From: VBDM01 sp035519135
GTDB lineage: Bacteria > Pseudomonadota > Gammaproteobacteria > Burkholderiales > SG8-39
NCBI GenBank assembly: GCA_035519135.1
Contig: DATIWX010000092.1
Location: 26,294-90,293, forward strand
Direction of reading: 5' to 3'
DNA: 64,000 nt
Positions 27,574-36,561 of the stretch are shown here, piece by piece. A program made the translations under genes and the position numbers. How positions within the stretch are numbered: position 1 is the first letter of the stretch; each line of letters starts with the position of its first letter. The notes under the pieces were generated by a model. The model ran no database searches. It had not been told where the DNA came from and saw nothing but the letters and a program-made list of their open reading frames with translations.

Positions 27574-30510
27574 CTAGGCAAGCGCGCGCGCCAGCACTTG
27601 GGCGACGTGCACCGCCTTTCGCGATGCACCGTCGGCGATCTGATGGCGGCAGCTGGTGCCGTCGGCGACGAGAAGCGTGTCTTCACCCGCCGCGCGGACC
27701 CTGGGAAGCAGCGAAAGCTCGGCCATCTTCATCGACACCGCGTAGTGATCCGCCTCGTAGCCGAAGCTGCCCGCCATGCCGCAGCAGGAGGATTCGACCG
27801 TTTCCACCTTCAGCCCGGGCACGAGCGAAAGCGCCCGCTGCACCGCCGGCATGGCGCCGAAGGCCTTCTGGTGGCAATGTCCGTGCAGCAGCGCGCGGTT
27901 CTCGGCGAGGGGCTTGAGCTGCAACGCGAGCCGTCCGGCCTCGTGCTCGCGCGCGAGGAACTCCTCGAAGAGCAGCGCCTGCGACGCGAGCGCCTCCGTC
28001 TCGGCTCCCGGAAGCATCGACCTGAACTCGTCGCGCAGGCCGAGAAGACAGGACGGCTCCAGGCCCACCACCGGGACGCCGCGCTCGACGTAGGGCTTGA
28101 GAGACGCGAGCACGCGCGTGGCCTCGACTCTCGCCTTATCCACCATCCCCGCCGAAAGAAACGTCCTGCCGCAGCAGAGCGGCCGCCCGCCGTCAACGGC
28201 GCGGGCAACGTGCACGCCGTAGCCGGCCCGGTCGAGCACGGCCAGCGCCGCGCGCGCGTTCTCCGGCTCGAAGTAGTTGTTGAACGTGTCGACGAAGAGC
28301 ACGACTTCTCCGGCCTTGCCGCTGCTTGCCCAGCTGCGCAGGGAATTCAGGAACGAGCCGCGCCACCTTGGCAGCGAGCGCTGCGCGGCGAAGCCGAGCC
28401 AGCGCTTGCCCGCCGCCTGCAGCGCGTTCGCGTAGCGCGCGGTTCGCGCCGCCCAGGGCGCGTAGCGCGGCAGATAGGCGATGAGTTTCTGCCGCACCGA
28501 GTAGCCGTGGCGAGCGTGGTAGTGGTGGAGAAACTCGATCTTCATCTTCGCCATGTCGACGCCGGTCGGGCACTCGCGCTTGCAGCCCTTGCAGGACACG
28601 CACAGGTCCAGCGTGTCGAACATCTCGTCCGAGGTGAACGCATCGGGGCCCAATTGCCCCGAGAGGGCGAGGCGCAGCGTGTTGGCGCGGCCGCGGGTGA
28701 GGTGCTTCTCGTCGCCCGTGGCGCGGAACGACGGGCACATGGTGCCCGCGTCGAACTTGCGGCAATGGCCGTTGTTGTTGCACATCTCGACCGCGGCGGC
28801 GAATCCCGTGCTCGCGGCGTCCGGGACGCTCCACTCGCTCCAGTCGAGCGCGGCATCGAGCCTGGTGATCGCGTAGCCCGGCCCGAAGCGGAACAGGCTG
28901 CGGTCGTCCTGCTTCGACGGGCGCACGATCTTTCCCGGATTCATCAGTCCCTTCGGGTCGAACAGGTCCTTGATCTCGGCCAGCGCCCCGGCGAGCCGCT
29001 CGCCGATGATCGGCGCTATCCACTCCGAGCGCACCAGCCCGTCGCCGTGCTCGCCCGAGTACGCCGCGCCCTTGTACTTCTTCACCAGGGCGCAGGCTTC
29101 CTCGGCGATCGCGCGCATCTTCCCCGCCCCGTCGGTCTTCATGTTGAGCACCGGCCGCACGTGCAGCGTCCCCACCGACGCGTGCGCATACCAAGTGCCT
29201 TCGGTGCCGTGCTTGCGGAACACCCGGGTGAGGGCATCGGTGTATTCCGCGAGATGCTCCAGCGGCACCGCGCAATCCTCGATGAAGGAAACCGGCTTGC
29301 CGTCGCCCTTCATCGACATCATGATGTTGAGGCCCGCCTTCCTCACCTCCCAGACGTCGCGCTGCAGGGCGGCGTCGGCGATCCGGATCACGCTGTCGGA
29401 GTGGCCGAGGTCGCCCATCAGCTCCGCCAGCTCCTGCAGCCGGTCCGCAGGACCGTCGCGATCCTCGCCGGCGAATTCCACCAGCAGGATCGCGTCGGGG
29501 TCGCCGCGGATGAATTTCTCGACCACGGAGCGATACGCCGGGTTGCCGCGCGCGAGGCCGATCATGGTGCGGTCGACCAGCTCCACCGCGGTGGGGGCGA
29601 GCTTCACGATGTGCTGCGGCGCCTCCATCGCGCGCCGGAAGCTCGCGAAGTGGCACACGCCCAGGGCCCTGAAGCGCGGCAGCGGCGTGAGCTTGAGATG
29701 GATCCGCTTCGAGTAGGCGAGCGTGCCTTCCGAGCCGACCAGCAGCTGCGCGAAATTCCAGTCCGAGGCCGGCTTCACCAGATCGAGGTTGTAGCCCTGC
29801 ACCCGCCGCAGCACCTTGGGCCAGCGCGCCTCGATTTCGTCGGCCTCGCGCTCGGCGATGCGGCTGATCTTGCGCGCGAGCTCGACATAGCCCGCCGGCG
29901 CGGCGAGCCGCTCGAGGCTTCCCGCCACCGGGCCGAAGTGATATTCCGCACCGTCGGCGAGCAGCGCATCGATGCCGAGCACGTTGTGCACCATGTTGCC
30001 GTAGCGGATCGACCGGGACCCGCAGGAATTGTTGCCCGCCATGCCGCCGATCGTCGCCTGCGCGCTGGTGGACACGTCGACGGGAAACCACAGGCCGTGC
30101 GGGCGCAGCCGCGCGTTCAGTGCGTCCAGCACCACCCCGGGCTCGACCACCGCGGTGGCGCGCTCGCGGTCGACCGAGACGACGCGGTTGAGATACTTCG
30201 AGTTGTCGATGACCAGCGCGGCGCCCACCGCCTGCCCGCACTGCGAGCTGCCGGCGCCGCGCGCGAGGATCGGAATGCCTTCCTCCACCGCGATCTGCAT
30301 CGCGATCTTCGCGTCCTGTTCGGTCTTCGGCACGACGACGCCGACCGGATCGATCTGGTAGATCGAGGCGTCCGTCGAATAACGGCCGCGGCTGCCTGCG
30401 TCGAAAAGCACCTCGCCCTCGATCTCGCGCGCGAGGCGCCGCGCGAGCGCGCTGTCACCGGCGCGCGGGTGAAATGAAACGCTGGAAACGTTCGAAGGCG
30501 CTCGGTCCAT
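27574..30510 (-). CDS. FAD- and 4Fe-4S-containing dehydrogenase, YdiJ-like (D-2-hydroxyacid type)
   Basis: Large oxidoreductase of 978 residues joining a GlcD-type FAD domain to a GlpC-type iron-sulfur domain. The PCMH FAD-binding part includes PILARGAGSSQCGQAVGAA and GGMAGNNSCGSRSIRYG. The cluster motifs are CNNNGHCRKFDAGTMCP and CVSCKGCKRECPTGVD. Two CCG motifs follow (PLCCGRTF and SSCCGMAGSFGYE). E. coli YdiJ, of similar length, has been described as a D-2-hydroxyglutarate dehydrogenase; D-lactate is another possible substrate. It starts eight bases after the FrnE-like gene. Confidence 0.88.
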   Translation of the reverse strand: MDRAPSNVSSVSFHPRAGDSALARRLAREIEGEVLFDAGSRGRYSTDASIYQIDPVGVVVPKTEQDAKIAMQIAVEEGIPILARGAGSSQCGQAVGAALVIDNSKYLNRVVSVDRERATAVVEPGVVLDALNARLRPHGLWFPVDVSTSAQATIGGMAGNNSCGSRSIRYGNMVHNVLGIDALLADGAEYHFGPVAGSLERLAAPAGYVELARKISRIAEREADEIEARWPKVLRRVQGYNLDLVKPASDWNFAQLLVGSEGTLAYSKRIHLKLTPLPRFRALGVCHFASFRRAMEAPQHIVKLAPTAVELVDRTMIGLARGNPAYRSVVEKFIRGDPDAILLVEFAGEDRDGPADRLQELAELMGDLGHSDSVIRIADAALQRDVWEVRKAGLNIMMSMKGDGKPVSFIEDCAVPLEHLAEYTDALTRVFRKHGTEGTWYAHASVGTLHVRPVLNMKTDGAGKMRAIAEEACALVKKYKGAAYSGEHGDGLVRSEWIAPIIGERLAGALAEIKDLFDPKGLMNPGKIVRPSKQDDRSLFRFGPGYAITRLDAALDWSEWSVPDAASTGFAAAVEMCNNNGHCRKFDAGTMCPSFRATGDEKHLTRGRANTLRLALSGQLGPDAFTSDEMFDTLDLCVSCKGCKRECPTGVDMAKMKIEFLHHYHARHGYSVRQKLIAYLPRYAPWAARTARYANALQAAGKRWLGFAAQRSLPRWRGSFLNSLRSWASSGKAGEVVLFVDTFNNYFEPENARAALAVLDRAGYGVHVARAVDGGRPLCCGRTFLSAGMVDKARVEATRVLASLKPYVERGVPVVGLEPSCLLGLRDEFRSMLPGAETEALASQALLFEEFLAREHEAGRLALQLKPLAENRALLHGHCHQKAFGAMPAVQRALSLVPGLKVETVESSCCGMAGSFGYEADHYAVSMKMAELSLLPRVRAAGEDTLLVADGTSCRHQIADGASRKAVHVAQVLARALA

Positions 30511-30517
30511 CCGGCAG

Positions 30518-31171
30518 CTACGCGGCGGCGGATTCCTTCTCCGCCTCGAGCATCGCTTCGAGCAGCACTTCGGGCGATTGCGCGCCTTCGACCGCCAGCC
30601 GCTTGTTGAAGATGAAGAAGGGCACGCCGTTCACGCCCATGGCGCGCGCCTGGTTCTCCTCTTCAGCGACCGTCCGGCGCAGGCTCTCGTCGGCGAGCGC
30701 GACTTCGGCCTCCTTGCGATCCAGCCCCGCCCCGGCCGCGACGCGCAGCAGCGTCGGCTCATCGGTGAGATCGGCGCCGTCGACGAAGAACGCCTTCAGC
30801 AGGGCCTCCTTCATCGCGCCCTGGACGCCGCTCAGGCGGGCCCGCTCGATCAGCGCGTGCGCCGCGAGCGTGTTCGGCTGGCGCTCGATCTTGTCGAAAG
30901 CGAACGCGATACCGAGCTGCGCTCCCGCGTGCACCAGCCGGTCGTGCGCGCTGTAGCCGCGCGCGCCGAATTTCTTCGCGATGTAGTCGGCTCGGGTGAT
31001 ACCCTCGCGGGGAAGGTCCGGGTTCAGCTCGAAGGGGTGGAAGACGATTTCCGGCGCCGGCGCCCCGGGACGGCGCTGCCGGTAGAGATCGAGCGCGGCC
31101 TCGAGGCGGCGCTTGCCGATGAAGCACCAGGGGCAGACCACGTCGGAGACGATGTCGATGGAGAGTGTCAT
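30518..31171 (-). CDS. DsbA-family oxidoreductase, FrnE-like
   Basis: Cytoplasmic thioredoxin-fold protein of 217 residues. The active site VVCPWCFIGKRRLE is the CPWC motif of the FrnE/2-hydroxychromene-2-carboxylate isomerase branch. The cis-proline region is GVNGVPFFIFN. No signal peptide is present. The ATG at 31171 is chosen to place CPWC near residue 14, as in the family. It heads the operon with the YdiJ-like dehydrogenase. Confidence 0.88.
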   Translation of the reverse strand: MTLSIDIVSDVVCPWCFIGKRRLEAALDLYRQRRPGAPAPEIVFHPFELNPDLPREGITRADYIAKKFGARGYSAHDRLVHAGAQLGIAFAFDKIERQPNTLAAHALIERARLSGVQGAMKEALLKAFFVDGADLTDEPTLLRVAAGAGLDRKEAEVALADESLRRTVAEEENQARAMGVNGVPFFIFNKRLAVEGAQSPEVLLEAMLEAEKESAAA

Positions 31172-31291
31172 GGGGTTCTTTCTGGAGCGAATGGAGAGCC
31201 TGCGCCATGATACCGCAGGCTTGAGCAAGATCATGGTCCGGGAGGGCTTTTCCGATAAACTAGCCGACTCGTCCACACGAGCGAGTCCAGC

Positions 31292-32497
31292 ATGAGCCAC
31301 AGGAGCGGACGCCACTTCCTGCAGATCCCCGGCCCCACCAACGTCCCGGACCGGGTCCTGCGCGCCATCGACCGCGCGACCGTGGATCATCGCGGCCCGG
31401 AATTCGGGCGCATGACCCTCGAGGTCCTGGAAGGCCTGAAGAGCGTCTTCCAGACGAAGCAGCCGGTGGTGATCTATCCGGCCTCGGGCACGGGCGCCTG
31501 GGAAGCCGCGCTGGTCAACACGCTCTCGCCCGGCGACCGCGTGCTCATGTTCGAGACCGGGCATTTCGCGAGCCTGTGGAACAAGATGGCGACGCGCCTC
31601 GGCCTGTCGATCGAGCTCGTGCCCACCGACTGGCGCCGCGGCGTCGACCCGGCGGCGGTGGAGGCGAAGCTGGAGGAGGACCGCGCCCAGTCGAGTAAAG
31701 CGGCGATCAAGGCGGTGTGCGTGGTGCACAACGAAACCTCCACGGGCGCTACGAGCCGCATCGGCGCGATCCGCAAGGCGATCGACGCGGCGGGCCATCC
31801 CGCGCTCTACCTGGTCGATACGATCTCGTCCCTGGCCTCGATCGACTACCGCCACGACGAGTGGGGCGTGGACGTCACCGTCGCCGGCTCGCAGAAGGGC
31901 TTGATGCTGCCGCCGGGGCTGTCGTTCAACTGCGTCAGCGAGAAGGCCCTCAAGGCCTCGAAGTCGGCCAAGCTGGCGCGCTCCTACTGGAGCTGGGACG
32001 AGATGCTCGCCAACAACAAGACGGGCTACTTCCCCTACACGCCCGCGACCAATCTCCTCTACGGCCTGCACGAAGCGCTGAAGATGCTCGCCGAGGAAGG
32101 CCTGCAGAACGTATTTGCGCGCCACGCGCGCCACGCCGAGGCGACGCGGCGCGCGGTGCGCGCCTGGGGCCTGGAGATCCTGTGCAGCGTGCCCGAGGAG
32201 TACTCGAATTCGCTCACCACGGTGATGATGCCCGCGGGGCACGACGCCGACCGGCTGCGCAAGCTCATCCTCGAGGCCTACGACATGTCGCTCGGCACCG
32301 GCCTCGGCCGCCTCGCCGGCAAAGTGTTTCGCATCGGGCATCTCGGCGACTTCAACGACCTCACTCTCGCCGGCACGCTCGCCGGCGTGGAGATGGGGCT
32401 GGAGCTCGCCGGAGTGCCTCACAAGAAGGGCGGCGTGCTCGCGGCTTTCGAGCACCTCACCGAGAGCGCGCGCGCCCCATCCCGCAAAGTCGCCTAA
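31292..32497 (+). CDS. Class V aminotransferase, serine-glyoxylate aminotransferase-like
   Basis: PLP enzyme of 401 residues. The N-terminal LQIPGPTNVPDRVLRAI and DHRGPEFGRM are the start of the SgaA/AGXT group. The PLP lysine is in VTVAGSQKGLMLPPGLSF. In the serine cycle and photorespiration-like pathways this enzyme makes hydroxypyruvate and glycine from serine and glyoxylate. The serine-cycle partners are absent here. It begins a tight operon with tctCBA, a crotonase and a small exported protein, so the amino donor or acceptor may be linked to the imported acid. Confidence 0.87.
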   Translation: MSHRSGRHFLQIPGPTNVPDRVLRAIDRATVDHRGPEFGRMTLEVLEGLKSVFQTKQPVVIYPASGTGAWEAALVNTLSPGDRVLMFETGHFASLWNKMATRLGLSIELVPTDWRRGVDPAAVEAKLEEDRAQSSKAAIKAVCVVHNETSTGATSRIGAIRKAIDAAGHPALYLVDTISSLASIDYRHDEWGVDVTVAGSQKGLMLPPGLSFNCVSEKALKASKSAKLARSYWSWDEMLANNKTGYFPYTPATNLLYGLHEALKMLAEEGLQNVFARHARHAEATRRAVRAWGLEILCSVPEEYSNSLTTVMMPAGHDADRLRKLILEAYDMSLGTGLGRLAGKVFRIGHLGDFNDLTLAGTLAGVEMGLELAGVPHKKGGVLAAFEHLTESARAPSRKVA

Positions 32498-32516
32498 CCC
32501 TCTAGGAGGAGGAGCA

Positions 32517-33518
32517 ATGAAGCAATCGCGCACGGCCGCATGGGCGGCCATTCCGTTCGCCGCCGCATCTGCGATAACCCCGGCGCCTGCCGGTGCCGCC
32601 TGGGAGCCGACCAAGCCGGTCGAGATCGTCGTCGCAGCCGGCGCGGGCGGCGCATCCGACCAGATGGCGCGGATGATGCAGTCGGCGATCCAGAAGAACA
32701 AGCTGATGAAGCAGCCGATGATCGTATCGCTCAAAGGCGGCGCGTCGGGCGCCGAGGCGCTGATGTACATGAAGTCGGGCGCCGGCGACCCCAACCGGGT
32801 CCTCATCGCCTACTCGCTCATATACATGCTGCCGATCTCGGCCAAGATCCCGTTCAACTGGCGCGAGCTGACGCCGGTCGCGGTGGTCGCGCTCGACCAG
32901 TTCGTGCTGTGGGACAACACCACGCTGCCCTACAAGAACGTCAAGGAATTCGTCGCGGCCGCCAAGTCCGCGAACCCGCCGTTCAAGATGGGCGGCACCG
33001 GCTCGCGGCGCGAGGACCAGGTCCTGTCGGTCTTCATGGAGAAGAAGACCGGCGCGAAATTCGCCTACCTGCCCTACAAGTCGGGCGGCGAGGCCGCAAC
33101 GCAGCTGGTCGGCAACCACACCCAGGCGAACGTGAACAACCCGTCCGAGAACCTCGAGGTGTGGCGCGCCGGGCAGGTGCGCGCGCTGTGCGTGTTCGAC
33201 AAGGAACGCATCCAGTACAAGACCAAGGTCACGGACAAGCAATCCTGGAACGACATCCCGACCTGCAAGGAAGAGGGGCTGGACGTGCAATACCTGATGC
33301 TGCGGGCGATGTTCCTCCCGGGCAAGGCGACCCCCGAGCAGAAGGACTTCTACATCGATCTCTTCCGGAAGGTCTCGCAGACCGCCGACTACAAGGACTA
33401 CATGGAGAAGCAGGCGCTGAAGCCCGTCTTCCTCACCGGCGATGCGATGCTGAAGTTCCTCGAGGAAGACGACGCGCTCAACAAGAGCCTGATGATCGAA
33501 GCGGGGTTCGACAAGTGA
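32517..33518 (+). CDS. tctC: Tripartite tricarboxylate transporter receptor (TctC/Bug family)
   Basis: Periplasmic substrate-binding protein of 333 residues with a signal peptide ending near APAGAA. The Bug fold starts with WEPTKPVEIVVAAGAGGASDQMARMMQ. An AGGAGGAG ribosome-binding site precedes the ATG. The receptor lacks the usual FPPGGGxD loop wording and has AGAGGASD instead, a branch often linked to dedicated tctBA genes, as here. The substrate is probably a carboxylate. Confidence 0.9.
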   Translation: MKQSRTAAWAAIPFAAASAITPAPAGAAWEPTKPVEIVVAAGAGGASDQMARMMQSAIQKNKLMKQPMIVSLKGGASGAEALMYMKSGAGDPNRVLIAYSLIYMLPISAKIPFNWRELTPVAVVALDQFVLWDNTTLPYKNVKEFVAAAKSANPPFKMGGTGSRREDQVLSVFMEKKTGAKFAYLPYKSGGEAATQLVGNHTQANVNNPSENLEVWRAGQVRALCVFDKERIQYKTKVTDKQSWNDIPTCKEEGLDVQYLMLRAMFLPGKATPEQKDFYIDLFRKVSQTADYKDYMEKQALKPVFLTGDAMLKFLEEDDALNKSLMIEAGFDK

Positions 33519-34025
33519 ATGGCTGACCCGGCCGAGGAACCGCGCGCGGTCGCGAGCACGCGCGCGGTCGACATCGCCGTTTCCCTGCTGCTGCTCGCCT
33601 TCGCGGCGCTGATGGCGTTCGACAACTGGCGCAGCGGGGCCGGCTGGGCGAGCGACGGACCGAAGGCGGGCTACTTTCCCTTCTACCTCGCGCTGCTCCT
33701 CGGCGCGGCCAGCCTCTACGGCCTGGTCAAGGCGGTTCTCCACCGCGCGGGGGCAGGATCGCCCTTCGTCAATCGCGACCAGCTGCGGCGCGTCATGCAG
33801 GTGCTCGTGCCGACTTTCCTCTTCTGCCTCTTCACGCAGTGGCTCGGCCTGTACGTGGCGAGCTTTCTGCTCATCGCCGGCTTCATGCGCTGGGTCGGCG
33901 GGATCGCCTGGTGGAAGTCGGTCCTGACGAGCTTCCTGTTCGCCGTCGCGATGTTCGTGACTTTCGACGTCGCGTTCGACGTGATCATGCCCAAGGGCCC
34001 GCTCGAGGCCCTGCTCGGGTTCTAG
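33519..34025 (+). CDS. tctB: Tripartite tricarboxylate transporter small membrane subunit TctB
   Basis: Inner-membrane subunit of 168 residues with about four hydrophobic segments (VDIAVSLLLLAFAALMAFDNW, in part, then GYFPFYLALLLGAASLYGL). The last segments contain PTFLFCLFTQWLGLYVASF and the typical FDVAFDVIMPKGPLE ending. Its ATG directly follows the tctC stop codon. It assembles with TctA. Confidence 0.92.
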   Translation: MADPAEEPRAVASTRAVDIAVSLLLLAFAALMAFDNWRSGAGWASDGPKAGYFPFYLALLLGAASLYGLVKAVLHRAGAGSPFVNRDQLRRVMQVLVPTFLFCLFTQWLGLYVASFLLIAGFMRWVGGIAWWKSVLTSFLFAVAMFVTFDVAFDVIMPKGPLEALLGF

Positions 34026-34028
34026 ACC

Positions 34029-35540
34029 GTGGAAGCGCTCGGCCTCCTGCTGCACGGCTTCGAGGTGCTGCTCACATTCAAGACGCTGTCCCTGATGATG
34101 GTGGGACTGGTGCTCGGCATCTTCGTCGGCGTGCTGCCGGGCCTGGGCGGCCCGAACGGCGTGGCGATCCTGCTGCCGCTCACCTTCACCATGGACCCGA
34201 CCTCGGCGATCGTGATGCTCTCGTGCATCTACTGGGGTGCGCTGTTCGGCGGGGCGATCACCTCGATCCTGTTCAACATCCCGGGTGAAGCCTGGTCGGT
34301 GGCGACCACCTTCGACGGCTATCCGATGGCGCAGCAGGGCAAGGCGGCCGAGGCGCTGACCGCGGCGTTCACCTCCTCGTTCATCGGCTCGCTGGTCGCG
34401 GTGCTGCTCATCACCTTCCTCGCACCGGGCATCGCCTCGTTCGCGCTGCGCTTCGGGCCGCCCGAGTTCTTCGCCGTCTACTTCCTCACCTTCTGCTCCT
34501 TCGTCGGCCTGGGCCGCGAGGAAAAGCACAAGACCATCATCTCGATGTCGCTCGGGCTGCTGCTCACCGGCATCGGCATGGACACGGTGTCGGGCCAGCT
34601 GCGCATGACTTTCGGCTCGGACAATCTCCTGCGCGGCATCAACTTCCTGGTCGCGGTCATCGGCCTGTTCGGCATCAGCGAGATCCTGCTGACGATGGAG
34701 GAGCGGCTCGCGCTGCGCGGCCATGCCGCCGCCATCAGCCTGCGCGTGGTCCTGAAGGTATGGAAGGAGCTGCCGCGCTACTGGGCGACGCTGCTGCGCT
34801 CCTCGGTCATCGGCTGCTGGCTGGGCATCACCCCGGGCGGCGCCATCGCCGCCTCCTTCATGGGCTACAACCTGGCGAAGCGCTTCTCCAAGGACAAGGC
34901 GAGCTTCGGCAAGGGGCGCATCGAAGGCGTGTTCGCGCCCGAAACCGCGGCGCACGCCTCGGGCACCTCGGCCCTGCTGCCGATGCTCGCTCTGGGCATT
35001 CCCGGATCGGGCACAGCGGCGATCCTGCTGGGCGGCCTCATGGTGTGGGGCCTCAACCCGGGGCCGCTGCTCTTCGTCGAGCACAAGGACTTCGTCTGGG
35101 GGCTGATCGCCTCGATGTATCTCGGAAACATCGTCGGACTGGTGATGGTCCTCTCCACGGTGCCGCTGTTCGCCGCGGTGCTGCGCGTTCCCTTCGCCGC
35201 CATCGCGCCGATGATCGTGGTCTCGTGCGCGGTCGGCGCCTATGCGATCCAGAACGCCATGTTCGACATCTGGCTGATGCTCGCTTTCGGCGTGGTCGGC
35301 TACGTGTTCAAGAAGATCAGCATTCCGCTCGCGCCGTTCACGCTCGCGCTGGTTCTCGGCAACCGCGCCGAGGATTCCTTCCGCCTGTCGATGATCGGGT
35401 CGGGAGGGGATCTGCGCGTCTTCTGGTCGAACGGCCTCGTCGGCTCGATCACCACGCTCGCGCTGCTGCTTCTGTTCTGGCCGCTCGTCTCCGCGACGCT
35501 CGATCGGTTGCGGGGCGCGCGGGTCGAAACCTCCACCTAG
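34029..35540 (+). CDS. tctA: Tripartite tricarboxylate transporter large permease TctA
   Basis: Twelve-helix permease of 503 residues. The duplicated family motifs are GVLPGLGGPNGVAILLPLTF and, in the second half, LPMLALGIPGSGTAAILLGG. The GTG start follows the tctB stop after three bases. It couples carboxylate uptake to a cation gradient, together with TctB and the TctC receptor. Confidence 0.95.
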   Translation: MEALGLLLHGFEVLLTFKTLSLMMVGLVLGIFVGVLPGLGGPNGVAILLPLTFTMDPTSAIVMLSCIYWGALFGGAITSILFNIPGEAWSVATTFDGYPMAQQGKAAEALTAAFTSSFIGSLVAVLLITFLAPGIASFALRFGPPEFFAVYFLTFCSFVGLGREEKHKTIISMSLGLLLTGIGMDTVSGQLRMTFGSDNLLRGINFLVAVIGLFGISEILLTMEERLALRGHAAAISLRVVLKVWKELPRYWATLLRSSVIGCWLGITPGGAIAASFMGYNLAKRFSKDKASFGKGRIEGVFAPETAAHASGTSALLPMLALGIPGSGTAAILLGGLMVWGLNPGPLLFVEHKDFVWGLIASMYLGNIVGLVMVLSTVPLFAAVLRVPFAAIAPMIVVSCAVGAYAIQNAMFDIWLMLAFGVVGYVFKKISIPLAPFTLALVLGNRAEDSFRLSMIGSGGDLRVFWSNGLVGSITTLALLLLFWPLVSATLDRLRGARVETST

Positions 35541-35547
35541 GACTGCC

Positions 35548-36327
35548 ATGCCCGGAGAAATCCTCCTGTCGCACGACGGACCGATCGCGACCGTCTCGCT
35601 CAGCAACCCCCACAAGCTGAACGCCCTCGATCTCGCAATGTGGAAGCGCCTGGGCGAGGTCATGCGCGATCTCGACCGCGACAAGTCCCTGCGCTGCATC
35701 GTGGTGCGCGGCGCCGGAACCGAAGCGTTCGCCGCCGGCGCCGACATCTCGGAGTTCGAGAAGACGCGCAACAACTCGAAAGTCGCGAGGAAGTACGGCG
35801 AGCAGCTCGAGACGACGATGCAGGCCATCGCCGGCTGCCGCCACCCCATTGTCGCCATGATTCACGGCGCCTGCGTCGGCGGCGGCATGGAGATCATCTC
35901 GCAATGCGACCTGCGCATCTGCGGGACCTCGAGCCGCTTCGGCATCCCGATCGCGAAGCTCGGCCTCGTCGTCGGCTACCTCGAGATGAAAGGCCTGATC
36001 GACCTCGTCGGCCGCGCGGCCGCGATGGAAATCCTGCTCGAGGGCCGCATCCTGAACGCGGCCGAGGCGAAGGACATGGGGCTGGTGAACCGCGTGGTCG
36101 CCGACGACAAGGTCGAGGAGGAAGCGATGTCCGCGGCGCGACGCATCGCCGCCGGCGCGCCGCTGGTCGCGCGCTGGCACAAGAAGTTCGCGCGCCGCCT
36201 GGCGCAGCCGCGCCCGGTGGGCAAGACCGAGCGCAACGAAGCCTACGCCTGCTACGATACCGAGGACTTCCGCGAGGGCGCCGAGGCGTTCCTCGCCAAG
36301 CGCAAACCACAGTTCAAGGGAAAATAG
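35548..36327 (+). CDS. Crotonase-fold protein (enoyl-CoA hydratase/isomerase family)
   Basis: Cytoplasmic CoA-ester enzyme of 259 residues. The oxyanion-hole segments are AFAAGADISEFEKTR and HGACVGGGMEIISQCD. In rat enoyl-CoA hydratase the two catalytic glutamates lie 20 residues apart (GGGCE and PE). The first is present here (GGGME), but the second position reads FGIPIAKLG, with Ile instead of Glu. A plain hydratase is therefore less likely than an isomerase, hydrolase or decarboxylase of the same fold. It is the fifth gene of the aminotransferase-tct operon. Confidence 0.85.
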   Translation: MPGEILLSHDGPIATVSLSNPHKLNALDLAMWKRLGEVMRDLDRDKSLRCIVVRGAGTEAFAAGADISEFEKTRNNSKVARKYGEQLETTMQAIAGCRHPIVAMIHGACVGGGMEIISQCDLRICGTSSRFGIPIAKLGLVVGYLEMKGLIDLVGRAAAMEILLEGRILNAAEAKDMGLVNRVVADDKVEEEAMSAARRIAAGAPLVARWHKKFARRLAQPRPVGKTERNEAYACYDTEDFREGAEAFLAKRKPQFKGK

Positions 36328-36329
36328 CC

Positions 36330-36548
36330 ATGCGACCGCTCATCATTGCAGGCCTGCTCGTTCTCACGACCGCCGGAGCCGTCTACGCCGCCGATGACAG
36401 CCTCGACAAGGCCGCAAAAAAGACCTCGGACGGCATGGGCAACCTGCTGAAGGGCATGGGCCAGGAAGTGAAGAAGGCCGGCATCGGCAGCGACGCGAAG
36501 AAGGACGACAAGAAAGCGGCGAAGGCCCCCAAGGAAGACAAGAAATAG
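36330..36548 (+). CDS. Small lysine-rich exported protein
   Basis: Seventy-two residues. A clear signal peptide (PLIIAGLLVLTTAGAVYAAD) is followed by a short helix-forming part (LDKAAKKTSDGMGNLLKGMG) and a tail made almost wholly of Lys, Asp and Ala. It starts two bases after the crotonase stop, so it is in the operon. I do not recognise a family. The charged tail suggests binding to nucleic acid, membrane phosphate or peptidoglycan, but this is a guess. Confidence 0.65.
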   Translation: MRPLIIAGLLVLTTAGAVYAADDSLDKAAKKTSDGMGNLLKGMGQEVKKAGIGSDAKKDDKKAAKAPKEDKK

Positions 36549-36561
36549 CCTTGCCCGGCCT

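Noticed and set aside
27085..30477. Open frame of 1130 codons opposite the YdiJ-like gene
   Set aside because: Arg/His-rich translation without motifs; the other strand carries a complete flavo-iron-sulfur enzyme.
32502..35858. Open frame of 1118 codons opposite tctCBA
   Set aside because: Low-complexity Arg/Glu/His-rich sequence, a GC-driven shadow of three well recognised genes.
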